Assembly: GCF_902364025.1 (NCBI RefSeq)
Contig: NZ_CABJCG010000002.1
Location: forward strand, 534,308-598,307
DNA: 64,000 nt
Direction of reading: 5' to 3'
DNA from: Enterocloster lavalensis
Lineage (GTDB): Bacteria; Bacillota; Clostridia; Lachnospirales; Lachnospiraceae
The notes under the pieces are model-generated. The model saw nothing but the letters and a program-made list of their open reading frames with translations, did not search any database and was not told the DNA's origin. The translations under genes were made by a program, and so were the position numbers. This document shows positions 43,735 to 53,120 of the stretch, piece after piece. The first letter of the stretch is position 1; each line of letters starts with the position of its first letter.

Positions 43735-45319
43735 CCGGAGTGCGCGGACACAATACAAGAGACTGAAAGTAGCGGCCTACTGCCGGGTCAGCACCCAGCA
43801 GGAACAGCAGGAGACCAGCTATGAAGCCCAGGTCAGCTATTATACAGAGAAAATCAACAGTAACCCGGAGTGGATCCTGGCTGGAATTTATGCCGATGAC
43901 GGAAAAAGCGCTACTATGATCCGGAAACGGAACGATTTCCAGGCTATGATTGATGACTGTATGGCGGGGAAAATTGATATGGTCATCACAAAATCCATCA
44001 GCCGCTTTGCCAGAAACACGGTGGATTCCCTCACCAACATAAGAAAGCTGAAAGCGAAAAATATCGCGGTGTTTTTCGAGAAGGAGAATATCAACACCCT
44101 GGGAGATGGCGGGGAGATGTTAATCACCATCCTGAGCAGCCAGGCCCAGGAGGAAAGCCGGAACCTGAGTGAAAATGTCCACTGGGGATATGTGAGGCAG
44201 TTTGAGAACGGGGTGGTGTATGTCAACCACAATAAGTTCCTCGGGTACACCAAGGATGAGGAGGGAAACCTGATCATTGAGCCCAATGAGGCAAAGCTGG
44301 TGCGCCGGATTTTCCGGATGTATCTGGAAGGGAGCAGCATCAATAAGATTGCAGAGGTCCTTACAAACGAGGGAGTGAAAACAGTGACAGGAAACACCAG
44401 CTGGCATGCTTCCGTGATTTCCAAAATGCTGATGAATGAAAAATATATGGGGGATGCGCTGCTGCAAAAAACCTATACGGTAGATTTCCTGGAAAAGAAA
44501 AGGGCGGTCAATAAAGGAATCGTACCGCAGTATTACATCGAAGGCAACCATGAAGCGATTATCCCGCGGGAACTGTTCTACCAGGTACAGGAGGAGCGGG
44601 CCCGCCGGGCGAATGTCTACCGCCCGGCAAAAAAGAAGGGAACCACCATCCGGGGAAAATACAGTTCCAAGTATGTGCTGGCCGACATCATGTACTGCAA
44701 GGAGTGCGGACAGCCTTACCGCAGGCAGGTATGGGTGAACGGCGGGACAAAGAAGCCGGTGTGGCGCTGTTACAGCCGCTTGAAAAGCGGAACCAAGAAG
44801 TGCAAACATTCCCCCAGCCTGGAAGAAAAAGCGCTCCATGAAGCGATTATGGAGGCCGTCAACTCCGTGGTAAAGGATGAAGGGGAGTTCATCGATGCCT
44901 TCCGGGATAATGTCATCCGGATCCTGGGCAGCTACTCGGATAACGTGGAACCAACCGAGTATGATGAGAAGATCGATGCGCTGCAGAAGCAGATGCTGGC
45001 CCTAATCGAGGACAGTGCCAAAACAGAGAGCGCCGATGAGGAGTTCGACCGGGCGTACCGGGAGATTGCGGACCAGATCCGGGCCTTCAAGAAAAAGAGG
45101 ACGGAGCTGATACGGGAAAAGCAGCTGGCCGAAGCTTACGACCAGAGAGTGGAAGGCATGGGCCAGTATATCCAAAAGACCAACTATCTAAAGCGCCAGT
45201 TTGACGATGAACTGGTCAGGCGGCTGATTAAAGCCATCAAGGTAATCAGCGAAGATAAGATTGAAATCCAGTTCCACTCAGGGATTGTGATGACCCAGAG
45301 AATCAATGAATATGACTAA
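43664..45319 (+). CDS. Large serine recombinase 3
   Basis: 551 residues. The nucleophile Ser43 is in AYCRVSTQ; the motif TKSISRFARN follows. The recombinase domain (about 195-300), a zinc ribbon (CKECGQPYRR near 347) and a coiled coil (about 440-500) are complete. The ATG at 43664 lies within the previous gene, behind GGGAGGAGA. It has its own catalytic domain, so genes 1 and 3 may form a heteromeric integrase with gene 2. A terminator follows 63 bases after the stop. Confidence 0.93.
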   Translation: MRRSRAATVVKKHISVIPPNPENSRSARTQYKRLKVAAYCRVSTQQEQQETSYEAQVSYYTEKINSNPEWILAGIYADDGKSATMIRKRNDFQAMIDDCMAGKIDMVITKSISRFARNTVDSLTNIRKLKAKNIAVFFEKENINTLGDGGEMLITILSSQAQEESRNLSENVHWGYVRQFENGVVYVNHNKFLGYTKDEEGNLIIEPNEAKLVRRIFRMYLEGSSINKIAEVLTNEGVKTVTGNTSWHASVISKMLMNEKYMGDALLQKTYTVDFLEKKRAVNKGIVPQYYIEGNHEAIIPRELFYQVQEERARRANVYRPAKKKGTTIRGKYSSKYVLADIMYCKECGQPYRRQVWVNGGTKKPVWRCYSRLKSGTKKCKHSPSLEEKALHEAIMEAVNSVVKDEGEFIDAFRDNVIRILGSYSDNVEPTEYDEKIDALQKQMLALIEDSAKTESADEEFDRAYREIADQIRAFKKKRTELIREKQLAEAYDQRVEGMGQYIQKTNYLKRQFDDELVRRLIKAIKVISEDKIEIQFHSGIVMTQRINEYD

Positions 45320-45370
45320 GACCGGCGGCAGAATCAACGGATTCCTGCCTGCCGGGATCCTGACAGTGGC

Positions 45371-45433
45371 AAGAATAAAGTCCCCAGTCACCATGTGATA
45401 TCCTTATCACCGCTGGGGTTTTTATTGTTGGCA
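45371..45433 (+). repeat. Terminator-type repeat, copy A
   Basis: AAGAATAAAGTC, a hairpin (CCCCAG/CTGGGG with an inner GTGATA/TATCAC) and TTTTATTGTTGGCA. The same flanks surround a different hairpin at 53121-53166. It also works as a terminator for the recombinase genes. A second hairpin precedes it at about 45324-45356 (CCGGC-GGCAG with CTGCCTGCCGG). Confidence 0.7.
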
Positions 45434-45475
45434 TTATAGGGTGTTAATAAAAAAGGAACTTATGGAGGTGAGCAG

Positions 45476-45940
45476 GTGGTAGCATCGGAGGAATTAAAAA
45501 GAATGTTTGAGAACCGAATCGCATTACAGGAAGTCCGTTATGTAGGCCGGACTTGTTTTGGAAGGCTGGATGGAGAGCTCAGGGGAAAAGTGGAATTAGT
45601 GAGAGGCCCTATGGATTTAGGTTTTACCCGAATGCATGTATCTGTACTGGAGCGCACTCGGGGACTGGTGGATGAGATGAAGTTTCTAATCAGTGATGTG
45701 ATTGGGCTAAAAAAAGGACTTTATGAAAACCGATGGTTGTCTCCTGCGTTTCATATAACTGATAATGAAGGTTCCTGGAATTGTGAAATGGGACAAGCCG
45801 ATTATGAAAAATTAGCAGAGGCAGTCAATGGATATCTGGAGATGTTCCAGTCAGAAGAATTGATCCAGGGACAGAAGGAAGGTGAGTCTCAGGGGCAGGA
45901 AGTACAGTCGGGAGCGCTGCCGAGTAATATCCTTACTTAA
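45476..45940 (+). CDS. Hypothetical protein, paralogue of 51511
   Basis: 154 residues, soluble. The start is GTG at 45476 behind GGAGGTG. A beta-rich core (RTCFGRLDGELRGKVELVRG) is followed by VDEMKFLISDVIGLKKG, and a helix LAEAVNGYLEMFQ. The protein at 51511 has the same plan (RVNEDVRMRLEFFG, TNVLKFQDIWGKK, LAAEISQYVGLFQ), so the two are paralogues. No family is recognised. It lies at the start of the cargo block upstream of ArdA. Confidence 0.65.
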   Translation: MVASEELKRMFENRIALQEVRYVGRTCFGRLDGELRGKVELVRGPMDLGFTRMHVSVLERTRGLVDEMKFLISDVIGLKKGLYENRWLSPAFHITDNEGSWNCEMGQADYEKLAEAVNGYLEMFQSEELIQGQKEGESQGQEVQSGALPSNILT

Positions 45941-45994
45941 ATCATCGGAACCATATTTAATTATAGAAGGAATGAGGAAGGGAGCGGGGCTTAA

Positions 45995-47617
45995 ATGGAA
46001 GTGTTTGTGAAGCGTGAAAACTGGGATGGCGGAATTTGGATGAAGCTGCCGGCCACGGAGGAACAGGCAGAGCAGGTTCTGGAGGAGCTGGCCGGTTACC
46101 ATCCTTCCAGGATGATTCCATTCATAGGAGATGTGAAAGCGCCGGTGGCTGGTCTGGCACATCTGTTAATTGGAGAATTTGTGTTTCAGGATTCAAACCT
46201 CGGGCAGTTAAACTACCTTGCTGCAAAGATTGGTTCCTGGTCGGAACAGGAGCGGGCTGTCTTCGAGACTGTGCTGCAGAATGAAAAGCCGGATTCTTTG
46301 ATGCGGATTGTGGAGGCAATGGAGCATTTAGACCAGTACGAATGTCATCCAGAGATAAAATCCCTGGAACAGTATGGGCATGATCTGTTTGAGCGGGAAG
46401 GAAGAACGCTGCCGGTGGAATTGACGGGTTATTTTGATTATGAGGCGTATGGCCGTTTCCATATGAAAGCCAGTGAGCGGCTGACAGATGAGGGGCTCAT
46501 CACAAGAATCAAGGCGCCGAAACCGATAGAGGGAAAGAAACAGAATCCGGAAGTGGTGCAGCCTGGAATGGCAGTATTCCGAGTGTATCTGGCATTTGAT
46601 AAGAGGTGTCCGGAAAAGGTCTGTTTTTATTTCCCAATGACGGAAAAACAGCTTGAGGCCCTGGAGGAGAAGTGCAGAACATATGACGTTGATGAGGTGG
46701 CAGACTATCTCAGCAATATCTGGGAATTGGATCAGTTCTTACCTCCAAGGCTCACATTTAGGGAGCTGAACCAGATTGCGATGGAGATACAGAACCTGGC
46801 GGATAAAACCACTGTGTCGAGAAAGAAACTTCTGGCTTCACTAGAAGCGGAGGTTCCCAGGGATGCAGATGCAGCGTGCCGGATTATTCGTAATTATAAG
46901 GATTATGTATTTCTCCCGGTTCAGGAGTTGTCAGCGGAGGGCTATGCAAAGTATCTGCTGAATTTACATCAGATTTACATCGAGAAGGAACTGGAACCAT
47001 ATGTCCGTCTCCAAGAATTTGGTTTGCAGAAAATGAAAGAGAATGGGCCGGTGGAGACAACATTTGGCACGCTGATCTGTAAGGCACATCCGATACAGGA
47101 ACTGAGTCCATCTATTCAGGAGTTCCGTCTGTACAATTCATTGGCTGTAACCGCCTATTGGAATGGAAGTGAATCCTTTGTGCCGGAGCTTTTAAGTGGG
47201 GAGGAGCTTCTCTCATATGAAAGCATGATTCGGGAAAAGATCCAGGCCAGCTTAAAAAGCTGCCCCGAGAGGGGGCTGGCGGAATATCTATATTCTGAAC
47301 TGCTTAAAAAACGGGTTGCATCCATGATGCCAGATGTAGAAGCATATGCCGGCAGCCTTTGGGGTGTGCTTACAGTACGAATTTACGGAGAATTAAATGA
47401 CCGGGAGTTGGCGGCTGTGATGGAGGAGTGGAAGGCGATGGCAGATAGCGGCTGGGGAGAAGAACTATTTTACCGACCTATTCGGACGGAAAAGGGTGAG
47501 ATCTATATTGGGTTCTGGGATATAGGCAACAATGACAACCTGTTCATAAAAACGGAAGAGGAGTTTCGGCGGGACTGCCTGGGCGGAAGTCAGATTGGGC
47601 AGGAACTGCAGATTTGA
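45995..47617 (+). CDS. ardA: Multidomain ArdA-like antirestriction protein
   Basis: 540 residues. The N-terminal ~180 residues resemble ArdA, the DNA-mimic that inhibits type I restriction: a strand/helix start (GGIWMKLPATEEQAEQVLEE), then SLEQYGHDLFEREG and LTGYFDYEAYGRFHM, close to the ArdA C-terminal motif (ID/FDYxAYGR). The next part repeats a similar start (PEKVCFYFPMTEKQLEALEE) around residue 205. A third region near 470-540 has VLTVRIYGELND. The chain is rich in Glu and Asp. Classical ArdA is about 165 residues, so this is an extended or repeated form. It would help the element enter cells with restriction systems. Confidence 0.75.
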   Translation: MEVFVKRENWDGGIWMKLPATEEQAEQVLEELAGYHPSRMIPFIGDVKAPVAGLAHLLIGEFVFQDSNLGQLNYLAAKIGSWSEQERAVFETVLQNEKPDSLMRIVEAMEHLDQYECHPEIKSLEQYGHDLFEREGRTLPVELTGYFDYEAYGRFHMKASERLTDEGLITRIKAPKPIEGKKQNPEVVQPGMAVFRVYLAFDKRCPEKVCFYFPMTEKQLEALEEKCRTYDVDEVADYLSNIWELDQFLPPRLTFRELNQIAMEIQNLADKTTVSRKKLLASLEAEVPRDADAACRIIRNYKDYVFLPVQELSAEGYAKYLLNLHQIYIEKELEPYVRLQEFGLQKMKENGPVETTFGTLICKAHPIQELSPSIQEFRLYNSLAVTAYWNGSESFVPELLSGEELLSYESMIREKIQASLKSCPERGLAEYLYSELLKKRVASMMPDVEAYAGSLWGVLTVRIYGELNDRELAAVMEEWKAMADSGWGEELFYRPIRTEKGEIYIGFWDIGNNDNLFIKTEEEFRRDCLGGSQIGQELQI

Positions 47618-47763
47618 GTCTTTTAATACAAGTTTTAAATGCAAGGTCAATGTAATCCAAGAACAGCGGCTAAGCACGAAAAAGAACAAATGTTCTAAAA
47701 ACATATTGCGATCTCATGTCTGCTCCTGTATAATAACAGTAGAAAGAGGAGGCGTCAGATTAG

Positions 47764-48192
47764 ATGATTCGGTTATTTGAGTTTCGGGATTTGGATAGGA
47801 TTATGGAGATTTGGCTGGAGGGAAACTTAAAGGCTCATCCATTTATAAAAGAAGAGTATTGGAGACAGAATTATGAGACAGTCCGCTCTGTTTTGCCAAA
47901 TGCAGAGGTGTATGTGTTTGAGGAAGACGGAGAGGTCCAGGGCTTCATTGGCATGGACGCAGAGTATATTGCAGGATTATTTGTAGCAGAGGGACGCCGG
48001 GGACAGGGGATCGGCCATCAGCTGATTTTAGAGGTAAAGAGGAAAAAGCGCCTGTCATTGCATGTATATGAAAAGAATGCAGGCGCTGTGGCATTTTACC
48101 GGGCGGAAGGATTCCGTGTTGAGAACAGCATGACAGAGAAAGAATCTGGGGAGCAGGAGTACCTGATGGTGTTTCATGAGGACGGCGAATAA
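47764..48192 (+). CDS. GNAT-family acetyltransferase
   Basis: 142 residues. The GNAT fold shows in IMEIWLEGNLKAH, FIGMDAEYIAGLFV and the acetyl-CoA loop RRGQGIGHQLIL near residue 80. The end FYRAEGFRVE is typical. It resembles YjaB-type enzymes. The substrate is unknown. The ATG at 47764 is 13 bases after AGAGGAGG. It lies just outside the AT-rich NTPase gene and may be unrelated to it. Confidence 0.85.
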   Translation: MIRLFEFRDLDRIMEIWLEGNLKAHPFIKEEYWRQNYETVRSVLPNAEVYVFEEDGEVQGFIGMDAEYIAGLFVAEGRRGQGIGHQLILEVKRKKRLSLHVYEKNAGAVAFYRAEGFRVENSMTEKESGEQEYLMVFHEDGE

Positions 48193-48273
48193 AACGGGGG
48201 AGTATATTTTGGAAAATGCAGTATAGTGATTTAATCAAATGAATAGTGATTATGAAAAGTGAGGTGGCGTTTT

Positions 48274-50259
48274 ATGGTAAATAAAAGTAATCAAAATAAT
48301 TTAACAGATGACGAAATTGTTGAAGCAATTATAAGTTATGTAGATGAGGATTTATATAGCTATGCAGTTTTAATAGACGGTGAGTGGGGATGTGGGAAAA
48401 CTTATTTCATTAAAGAATATCTGTGCGATAAATTAGAAGATCATGAAAAAAACAAGGCTAAAACTGGACAATACAAAGAGAAACGAATAGTGTATTTGTC
48501 TCTGTATGGTGTAAAGTCTGTTGATGAGGTATCAAAACAGATTTTATTGGAGTCATATTTGTCAAAAACGGGAAAAATAAAGGGGGTTCTCAAAAGAGGG
48601 ACAGAAGTAACAGGAAAAATGTTACCAGTGTTATTTGATATTATAAAGGCAAAAGGGTTAGAATTGGATGTTGATAATGTTTCAAATGCGGTGGGAGGTT
48701 TATTATCGGTAAAAGATAGTATTTTGATTTTTGACGATTTAGAAAGATGTGATTGTCCAATTAATGAGATTTTAGGGTATATCAATACTTTTGTTGAGCA
48801 TAATGGGATGAAAGTCATTTTAATCGCTAATCAAAAAGAAATAGGAAAGAGTACATATTTGGTTAATCAAGAATTAAAATATTTAGTGGCGGCGCATAAA
48901 AATATTGTGTTTGAGGAAAAAACGGGAAGTGAAAAGATTTTAGAAGCAGTCGGTGATAAAAAAGCAAAAGAACAAGAACCTGTTGAACTTAGCGCAGTTA
49001 AATCGAGAATGGATAAATTGTTTGGACAGAATGAATTGTATGAAAAGGTAAAAGAAAAGCTAGTAGGTGTTACAATATATTATTATCCAGCATTGCAAGA
49101 GATTTTAACTAAACTCATTAAAAATAAAAGTTTAGATGATGATCTTCAGAAACTGCTTTCAAATGAAATTTCATTTTTTAAGGAGGTTATGGTTAATGAA
49201 GAACATCCAAATTTGCGTACCTTCCAGTTTTTTTTATCAAAAGTAAACGACTTGTACGAAATTGTTAAAAAATTTGCTGAGGAGGGACGGGAAGCGTTCA
49301 TCCAATACATTATTAAATATAGTTTTAAAGTATGTGTTTGTTATAAAAATGGTACATTGGAATATAATTGGGAAGGAAATGAGGAGTATGGATTTAAGAA
49401 TATAGGTAAAGCGGATCTTTTTGGCAGTAATCTGACGTTTAGGTTTGTCGATGATTTCGTGGTAAAGAGTGTTTTAGATGAAGAACGTGTCAAAAAAATG
49501 TTCCAAGTATATGTGGATGAATATATCAAGCCCCAAAGTGAACATTTAGAAGCATTTAAGAATTTAGAGATAAACTGGTATTTGTCTACAGATGATGAAG
49601 TTGAAAATCAATTGGAAGAAATCTTAATGAAATTAGGAGAAAATAAATATGGTGTCGAGGTTTATACTAGGATTATTAGCCTCCTGATTGATTTGGAAGA
49701 AGTAGGATTTTCAAAAGATATTATGGAAACGGCAATTTCAAAAATGATAGAAAATATTGAAAAATTGACATTTCATATGTATCTTGATAGTGGATATTGC
49801 TCCGGAAGTAACGAAAAGAAAAAAGAGAGATTTAAGAAAATTATAAATGGGCTACAAGATAGAATTGATAGACGTTTTCAAGAGCAAGTGTCTAAAACCA
49901 TTGGACAATATCTTTTGATGGGTGATGGATGGGCAGATAATCTTGTAGATTATGTAAGAAACAGAAAACGGGAAATAAATAATAATAGTGGTTTTTTATC
50001 TCAAATGGACATAGAGCATTTAACAACAAAAATATGTGATTCTTCGTCACACGATATTCAGGCATTTAGAACGTGTATTCTTGAACTATATGTGAGAAAT
50101 ACTCTTGGAAATGCATTAAAAAAAGATGGTGAAAAAATAGATAAATTGTTAGCAAAATTGGAAAAAATAGATAAAACTAATTTTGATAGAATCAAAAATA
50201 TGCAGATAAAATATCTTGTTGAAAATTTGGAAAAGGCAAAAGAGGTCTATGAACATTAA
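48274..50259 (+). CDS. KAP-type P-loop NTPase, defence candidate
   Basis: 661 residues. Walker A is DGEWGCGKTYF near residue 34 and Walker B is ILIFDDLERC near 155, with a following IANQKEIG stretch, as in KAP-family NTPases. No membrane segment is obvious, whereas many KAP proteins have one. The rest is a long helical region with no known domain. The gene is markedly AT-rich compared with both sides, suggesting recent acquisition. Stand-alone KAP NTPases occur in phage-defence islands, so a defence role is plausible but unproven. The ATG at 48274 is preceded by GTGAGGTGG. Confidence 0.75.
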   Translation: MVNKSNQNNLTDDEIVEAIISYVDEDLYSYAVLIDGEWGCGKTYFIKEYLCDKLEDHEKNKAKTGQYKEKRIVYLSLYGVKSVDEVSKQILLESYLSKTGKIKGVLKRGTEVTGKMLPVLFDIIKAKGLELDVDNVSNAVGGLLSVKDSILIFDDLERCDCPINEILGYINTFVEHNGMKVILIANQKEIGKSTYLVNQELKYLVAAHKNIVFEEKTGSEKILEAVGDKKAKEQEPVELSAVKSRMDKLFGQNELYEKVKEKLVGVTIYYYPALQEILTKLIKNKSLDDDLQKLLSNEISFFKEVMVNEEHPNLRTFQFFLSKVNDLYEIVKKFAEEGREAFIQYIIKYSFKVCVCYKNGTLEYNWEGNEEYGFKNIGKADLFGSNLTFRFVDDFVVKSVLDEERVKKMFQVYVDEYIKPQSEHLEAFKNLEINWYLSTDDEVENQLEEILMKLGENKYGVEVYTRIISLLIDLEEVGFSKDIMETAISKMIENIEKLTFHMYLDSGYCSGSNEKKKERFKKIINGLQDRIDRRFQEQVSKTIGQYLLMGDGWADNLVDYVRNRKREINNNSGFLSQMDIEHLTTKICDSSSHDIQAFRTCILELYVRNTLGNALKKDGEKIDKLLAKLEKIDKTNFDRIKNMQIKYLVENLEKAKEVYEH

Positions 50260-50458
50260 AATAGAGGAATAGAGATAGTTGCACAGAGAAATGTAACTCT
50301 TTTCTCTGAATGCCTTGAGATGACAATTAACCTTGAAACATATAATTCGCCTCGCAAATAAGAACCGCTGATTATTTCTAGTTTATGGAAAAGTTGTTAT
50401 CAGATTGACCATGTTTGAAACATACCATAAGACTTCTAAATATATGGGAGGTGGTATT

Positions 50459-51208
50459 ATGGCAACCTGGAACCCATGGCATGGATGTAGAAAAATAAGT
50501 CCGGGGTGTCTGAACTGCTATGTATATCGTAGAGACGCCGAATTTGGAAAAGACAGCAGTATCATAGCCAGGACATCCAGCTTCGATCTGCCGGTTAAGC
50601 GTAATCGAAAAGGTTTATATAAATTACAACCGGATGAGGGAGCGGTGTATGCTTGTATGACCTCGGATTTCTTTGTGGAAGAAGCGGACGAATGGCGGCC
50701 TGAAGCTTGGAAGATGATCCGGGCGAGAGGCGACCTTCATTTTGTGATTATTACAAAACGGATCCACCGATTTCAGGTCGGACTTCCAAAAGACTGGGGA
50801 GAAGGGTATGATAATGTAACAATATGCTGTACCTGTGAGAATCAGAATAGGGCCGACTATCGGCTCCCTATTTTTCTGAATCTGCCAATCAGACATCGGA
50901 CGCTAATCCATGAACCAATGCTGGAACGGATCGAGATTCGCAGGTATCTGGAAACTGGGTTGATTGAACAGGTCACCTGCGGCGGGGAGTCTGGACCAGA
51001 GGCCAGGATTTGTGATTATGCATGGATCTTAGATACCATGCAGCAATGTGTGGAGCATAATGTTCCTTTCTGGTTCAAGCAGACGGGCGCTAAATTCAAA
51101 AAAGGAAGTAGAGTTTATCATATTGAGCGGAAAGACCAGATGAGTCAGGCGGAAAAGGCTGGGGTGAATTACCGGTTTGGAAGTAATATGTTTAATCAGG
51201 ATAGATAG
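50459..51208 (+). CDS. DUF5131/Gp37-like protein
   Basis: 249 residues. It begins WNPWHGCRKISPGCLNCY, a cluster-binding-like Cys motif, and has VIITKRIHRF and CGGESGPEARICDYAW. This is the phage Gp37/Gp68-like family (DUF5131), distantly related to radical-SAM folds. The function is not known. ATG 50459 follows GGGAGGTGG; earlier frames lack a site. It lies near a PAPS-reductase-like gene, a pairing common in phages and conjugative elements. Confidence 0.85.
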   Translation: MATWNPWHGCRKISPGCLNCYVYRRDAEFGKDSSIIARTSSFDLPVKRNRKGLYKLQPDEGAVYACMTSDFFVEEADEWRPEAWKMIRARGDLHFVIITKRIHRFQVGLPKDWGEGYDNVTICCTCENQNRADYRLPIFLNLPIRHRTLIHEPMLERIEIRRYLETGLIEQVTCGGESGPEARICDYAWILDTMQQCVEHNVPFWFKQTGAKFKKGSRVYHIERKDQMSQAEKAGVNYRFGSNMFNQDR

Positions 51209-51257
51209 GCTTGCATAAATTTATGAGCTCATCAAGAAAAGCCGTACATAATGAAAG

Positions 51258-51297
51258 TGACCAGCACGGGTATCATTCAACTTGTCTGGTCATTTTT
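51258..51297 (+). terminator. Rho-independent terminator
   Basis: TGACCAG and CTGGTCA form a 7-bp stem followed by TTTTTG, just after the DUF5131-like gene. Confidence 0.75.
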
Positions 51298-51322
51298 GTT
51301 AGTCAGAAGTTAGAGGACTGTT

Positions 51323-51406
51323 ATGGCAAAGCGTTCGTCATTAAACGTTTTTTTCTTAATAGCCCTTATTTTTATGTTTGCATATAATGAGGCAGGTAAT
51401 ATTTAG
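51323..51406 (+). CDS. Possible 27-residue hydrophobic peptide
   Basis: ATG 51323 follows AGAGGAC by five bases and reads KRSSLNVFFLIALIFMFAYN before a stop at 51406. It is a single predicted membrane helix with a basic start, like type I toxin peptides. A stem (AAAGGA/TCCTTT, with flanking TTTAGAAA/TTTTCTAAA) lies just downstream at about 51402-51463. No antisense RNA was identified. Coding is uncertain. Confidence 0.3.
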   Translation: MAKRSSLNVFFLIALIFMFAYNEAGNI

Positions 51407-51510
51407 AAAGACGGCAGTGGAACATGGAAAGGATGTGTGTCCTTTTCTAAATAAGAAACAAATGGGGCTTACAGCCTAAACGGTAAAGCTAGAGATAGGG
51501 AGGCGATACA

Positions 51511-51930
51511 ATGAATTTTTTAAGGGCAGAGTTAAAAAAGATACTTGATATGACTCAATACCGAGAGGCGGCGACATATATAGGAAGCTGTGGTTATGTG
51601 AGGGTAAATGAGGATGTCCGTATGCGTCTGGAGTTTTTCGGATCCGCTGCTACAACATATAACGGAATTATTATGACAATGATTAACCGAAAGGAAGGTA
51701 CGATTGATACCAATGTATTGAAGTTCCAGGATATTTGGGGCAAGAAAGCAGTCAGCAATCCTAATTTTAAGGAGGGTATTGTCCCGCACATTTGGGAAAA
51801 CAAAGGGAAAGCGTGGTATGTCTATAAGCCGAATCAGAAGGATTATCAGATATTGGCGGCTGAAATCAGCCAATATGTCGGACTGTTTCAGGAGGCTGAA
51901 ATGACTCAGGGACCGCAAATGAACATGTGA
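51511..51930 (+). CDS. Hypothetical protein, paralogue of 45476
   Basis: 139 residues, soluble. It starts at ATG 51511 behind AGGGAGGCG. Its core (YIGSCGYVRVNEDVRMRLEF, LKFQDIWGKK, LAAEISQYVGLFQEAE) has the same order and similar motifs as the protein at 45476. It lies at the other end of the cargo block. The function is unknown. Confidence 0.65.
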   Translation: MNFLRAELKKILDMTQYREAATYIGSCGYVRVNEDVRMRLEFFGSAATTYNGIIMTMINRKEGTIDTNVLKFQDIWGKKAVSNPNFKEGIVPHIWENKGKAWYVYKPNQKDYQILAAEISQYVGLFQEAEMTQGPQMNM

Positions 51931-52117
51931 ATTTGGGAACCGGGTGAGGTTGTGCTGCGGAGGAGGTGACGGTGTTCACTGTTTAATATAAGAGTGTAGA
52001 TTGCTATGACGGGGAGATGCTGATGGGAATCAGTATCTTTTTTCTTTCTCTTGCAAGAGAGCAAAAAAAGAAGGAGGCAGAGTTCCGGCCGGGAAAAGAT
52101 ATCTGACTCTTTTTTGA

Positions 52118-53005
52118 ATGGATTTAGAGCAAAAAGCGATAGAAAGAGCGAGGATGGCGTCTGAAATGTCCCTGCGAATATATGGACGCCCTTTGGTTGT
52201 AACAGACAGTGGAGGAAAAGACAGCGCGGTCTGTAGGGAAATTGTGAGACGCGCCGGGATACCATTTGAGATTCATCATAACCTGACAACAGCAGATGCA
52301 CCTCAGACCATTTACTATGTGAGAGATATTTTCCGTAGGTTGGAACTGGAGGGGATTACCTGCTGTGTGAATTATCCGATATACAAGGGCCAGAGAGTTA
52401 CCATGTGGTCGTTGGTTCCCATGAAAAAGTTTCCGCCAACGAGGCTGCAGAGATATTGCTGTCAAATACTTAAAGAGAACTCCTGCCAGGATCGATTTAT
52501 TACTACCGGTGTGCGATGGGCGGAGAGTGTAAAGCGGAAAAATAATCGAGGCGTTTTTGAAAATTTTGTCTCGGATCCCAATAAGAAGATTATCCTGAAT
52601 AATGACAATGATGAGAAGCGTATGCTGTTTGAGAGCTGCACGTTAAAGGGGAAAAGAATCTGCAATCCGATTGTGGACTGGCGGGACTCAGATGTGTGGG
52701 AATATATACGCAGCGAGCGCCTGGAGATTAATCCGCTTTATGATATGGGATTCTACCGAGTCGGCTGTTTGGGATGCCCCATGGCAGGGAAGAACCGCTG
52801 GACAGAGTTTCGATTATTCCCAACCTACCAGAGGGCGTATATAAGATCCTTTGGGAAGATGTTGGCTGCTATTCATGCTGGCGGAGGAAAGACGAAGTGG
52901 AAAACAGCGGAGGATGTATTCTCGTGGTGGATGGAAGAGGAGATCATAGAGGGGCAGCTGAGTTTGTTTGATATGCCGGAGTGGACAAATGAAAATAAAA
53001 CATAG
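52118..53005 (+). CDS. PAPS-reductase-family protein
   Basis: 295 residues. The PP-loop SGGKDS is near residue 31, then YCCQILK near 116 and GCLGCPMAGK near 223 give Cys ligands. The family includes CysH and phage or DndC-like proteins that use ATP to activate or reduce sulfur groups. Phage-type members of this length often sit beside DUF5131 genes, as here. No clear ribosome-binding site precedes ATG 52118; an internal ATG at 52153 after GCGAGG is possible. A role in DNA or RNA modification is inference. Confidence 0.8.
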   Translation: MDLEQKAIERARMASEMSLRIYGRPLVVTDSGGKDSAVCREIVRRAGIPFEIHHNLTTADAPQTIYYVRDIFRRLELEGITCCVNYPIYKGQRVTMWSLVPMKKFPPTRLQRYCCQILKENSCQDRFITTGVRWAESVKRKNNRGVFENFVSDPNKKIILNNDNDEKRMLFESCTLKGKRICNPIVDWRDSDVWEYIRSERLEINPLYDMGFYRVGCLGCPMAGKNRWTEFRLFPTYQRAYIRSFGKMLAAIHAGGGKTKWKTAEDVFSWWMEEEIIEGQLSLFDMPEWTNENKT

Positions 53006-53120
53006 AAAAAGATAACAAGAGCTGCAGTGTCAGCCCCATTGGAGTAACTGTGGCTTAGAATAGCAAATCAAGCTCCGGTGGGTACATAGAAAGTTTTGGC
53101 TGAGTTTAATAATTACTGCT

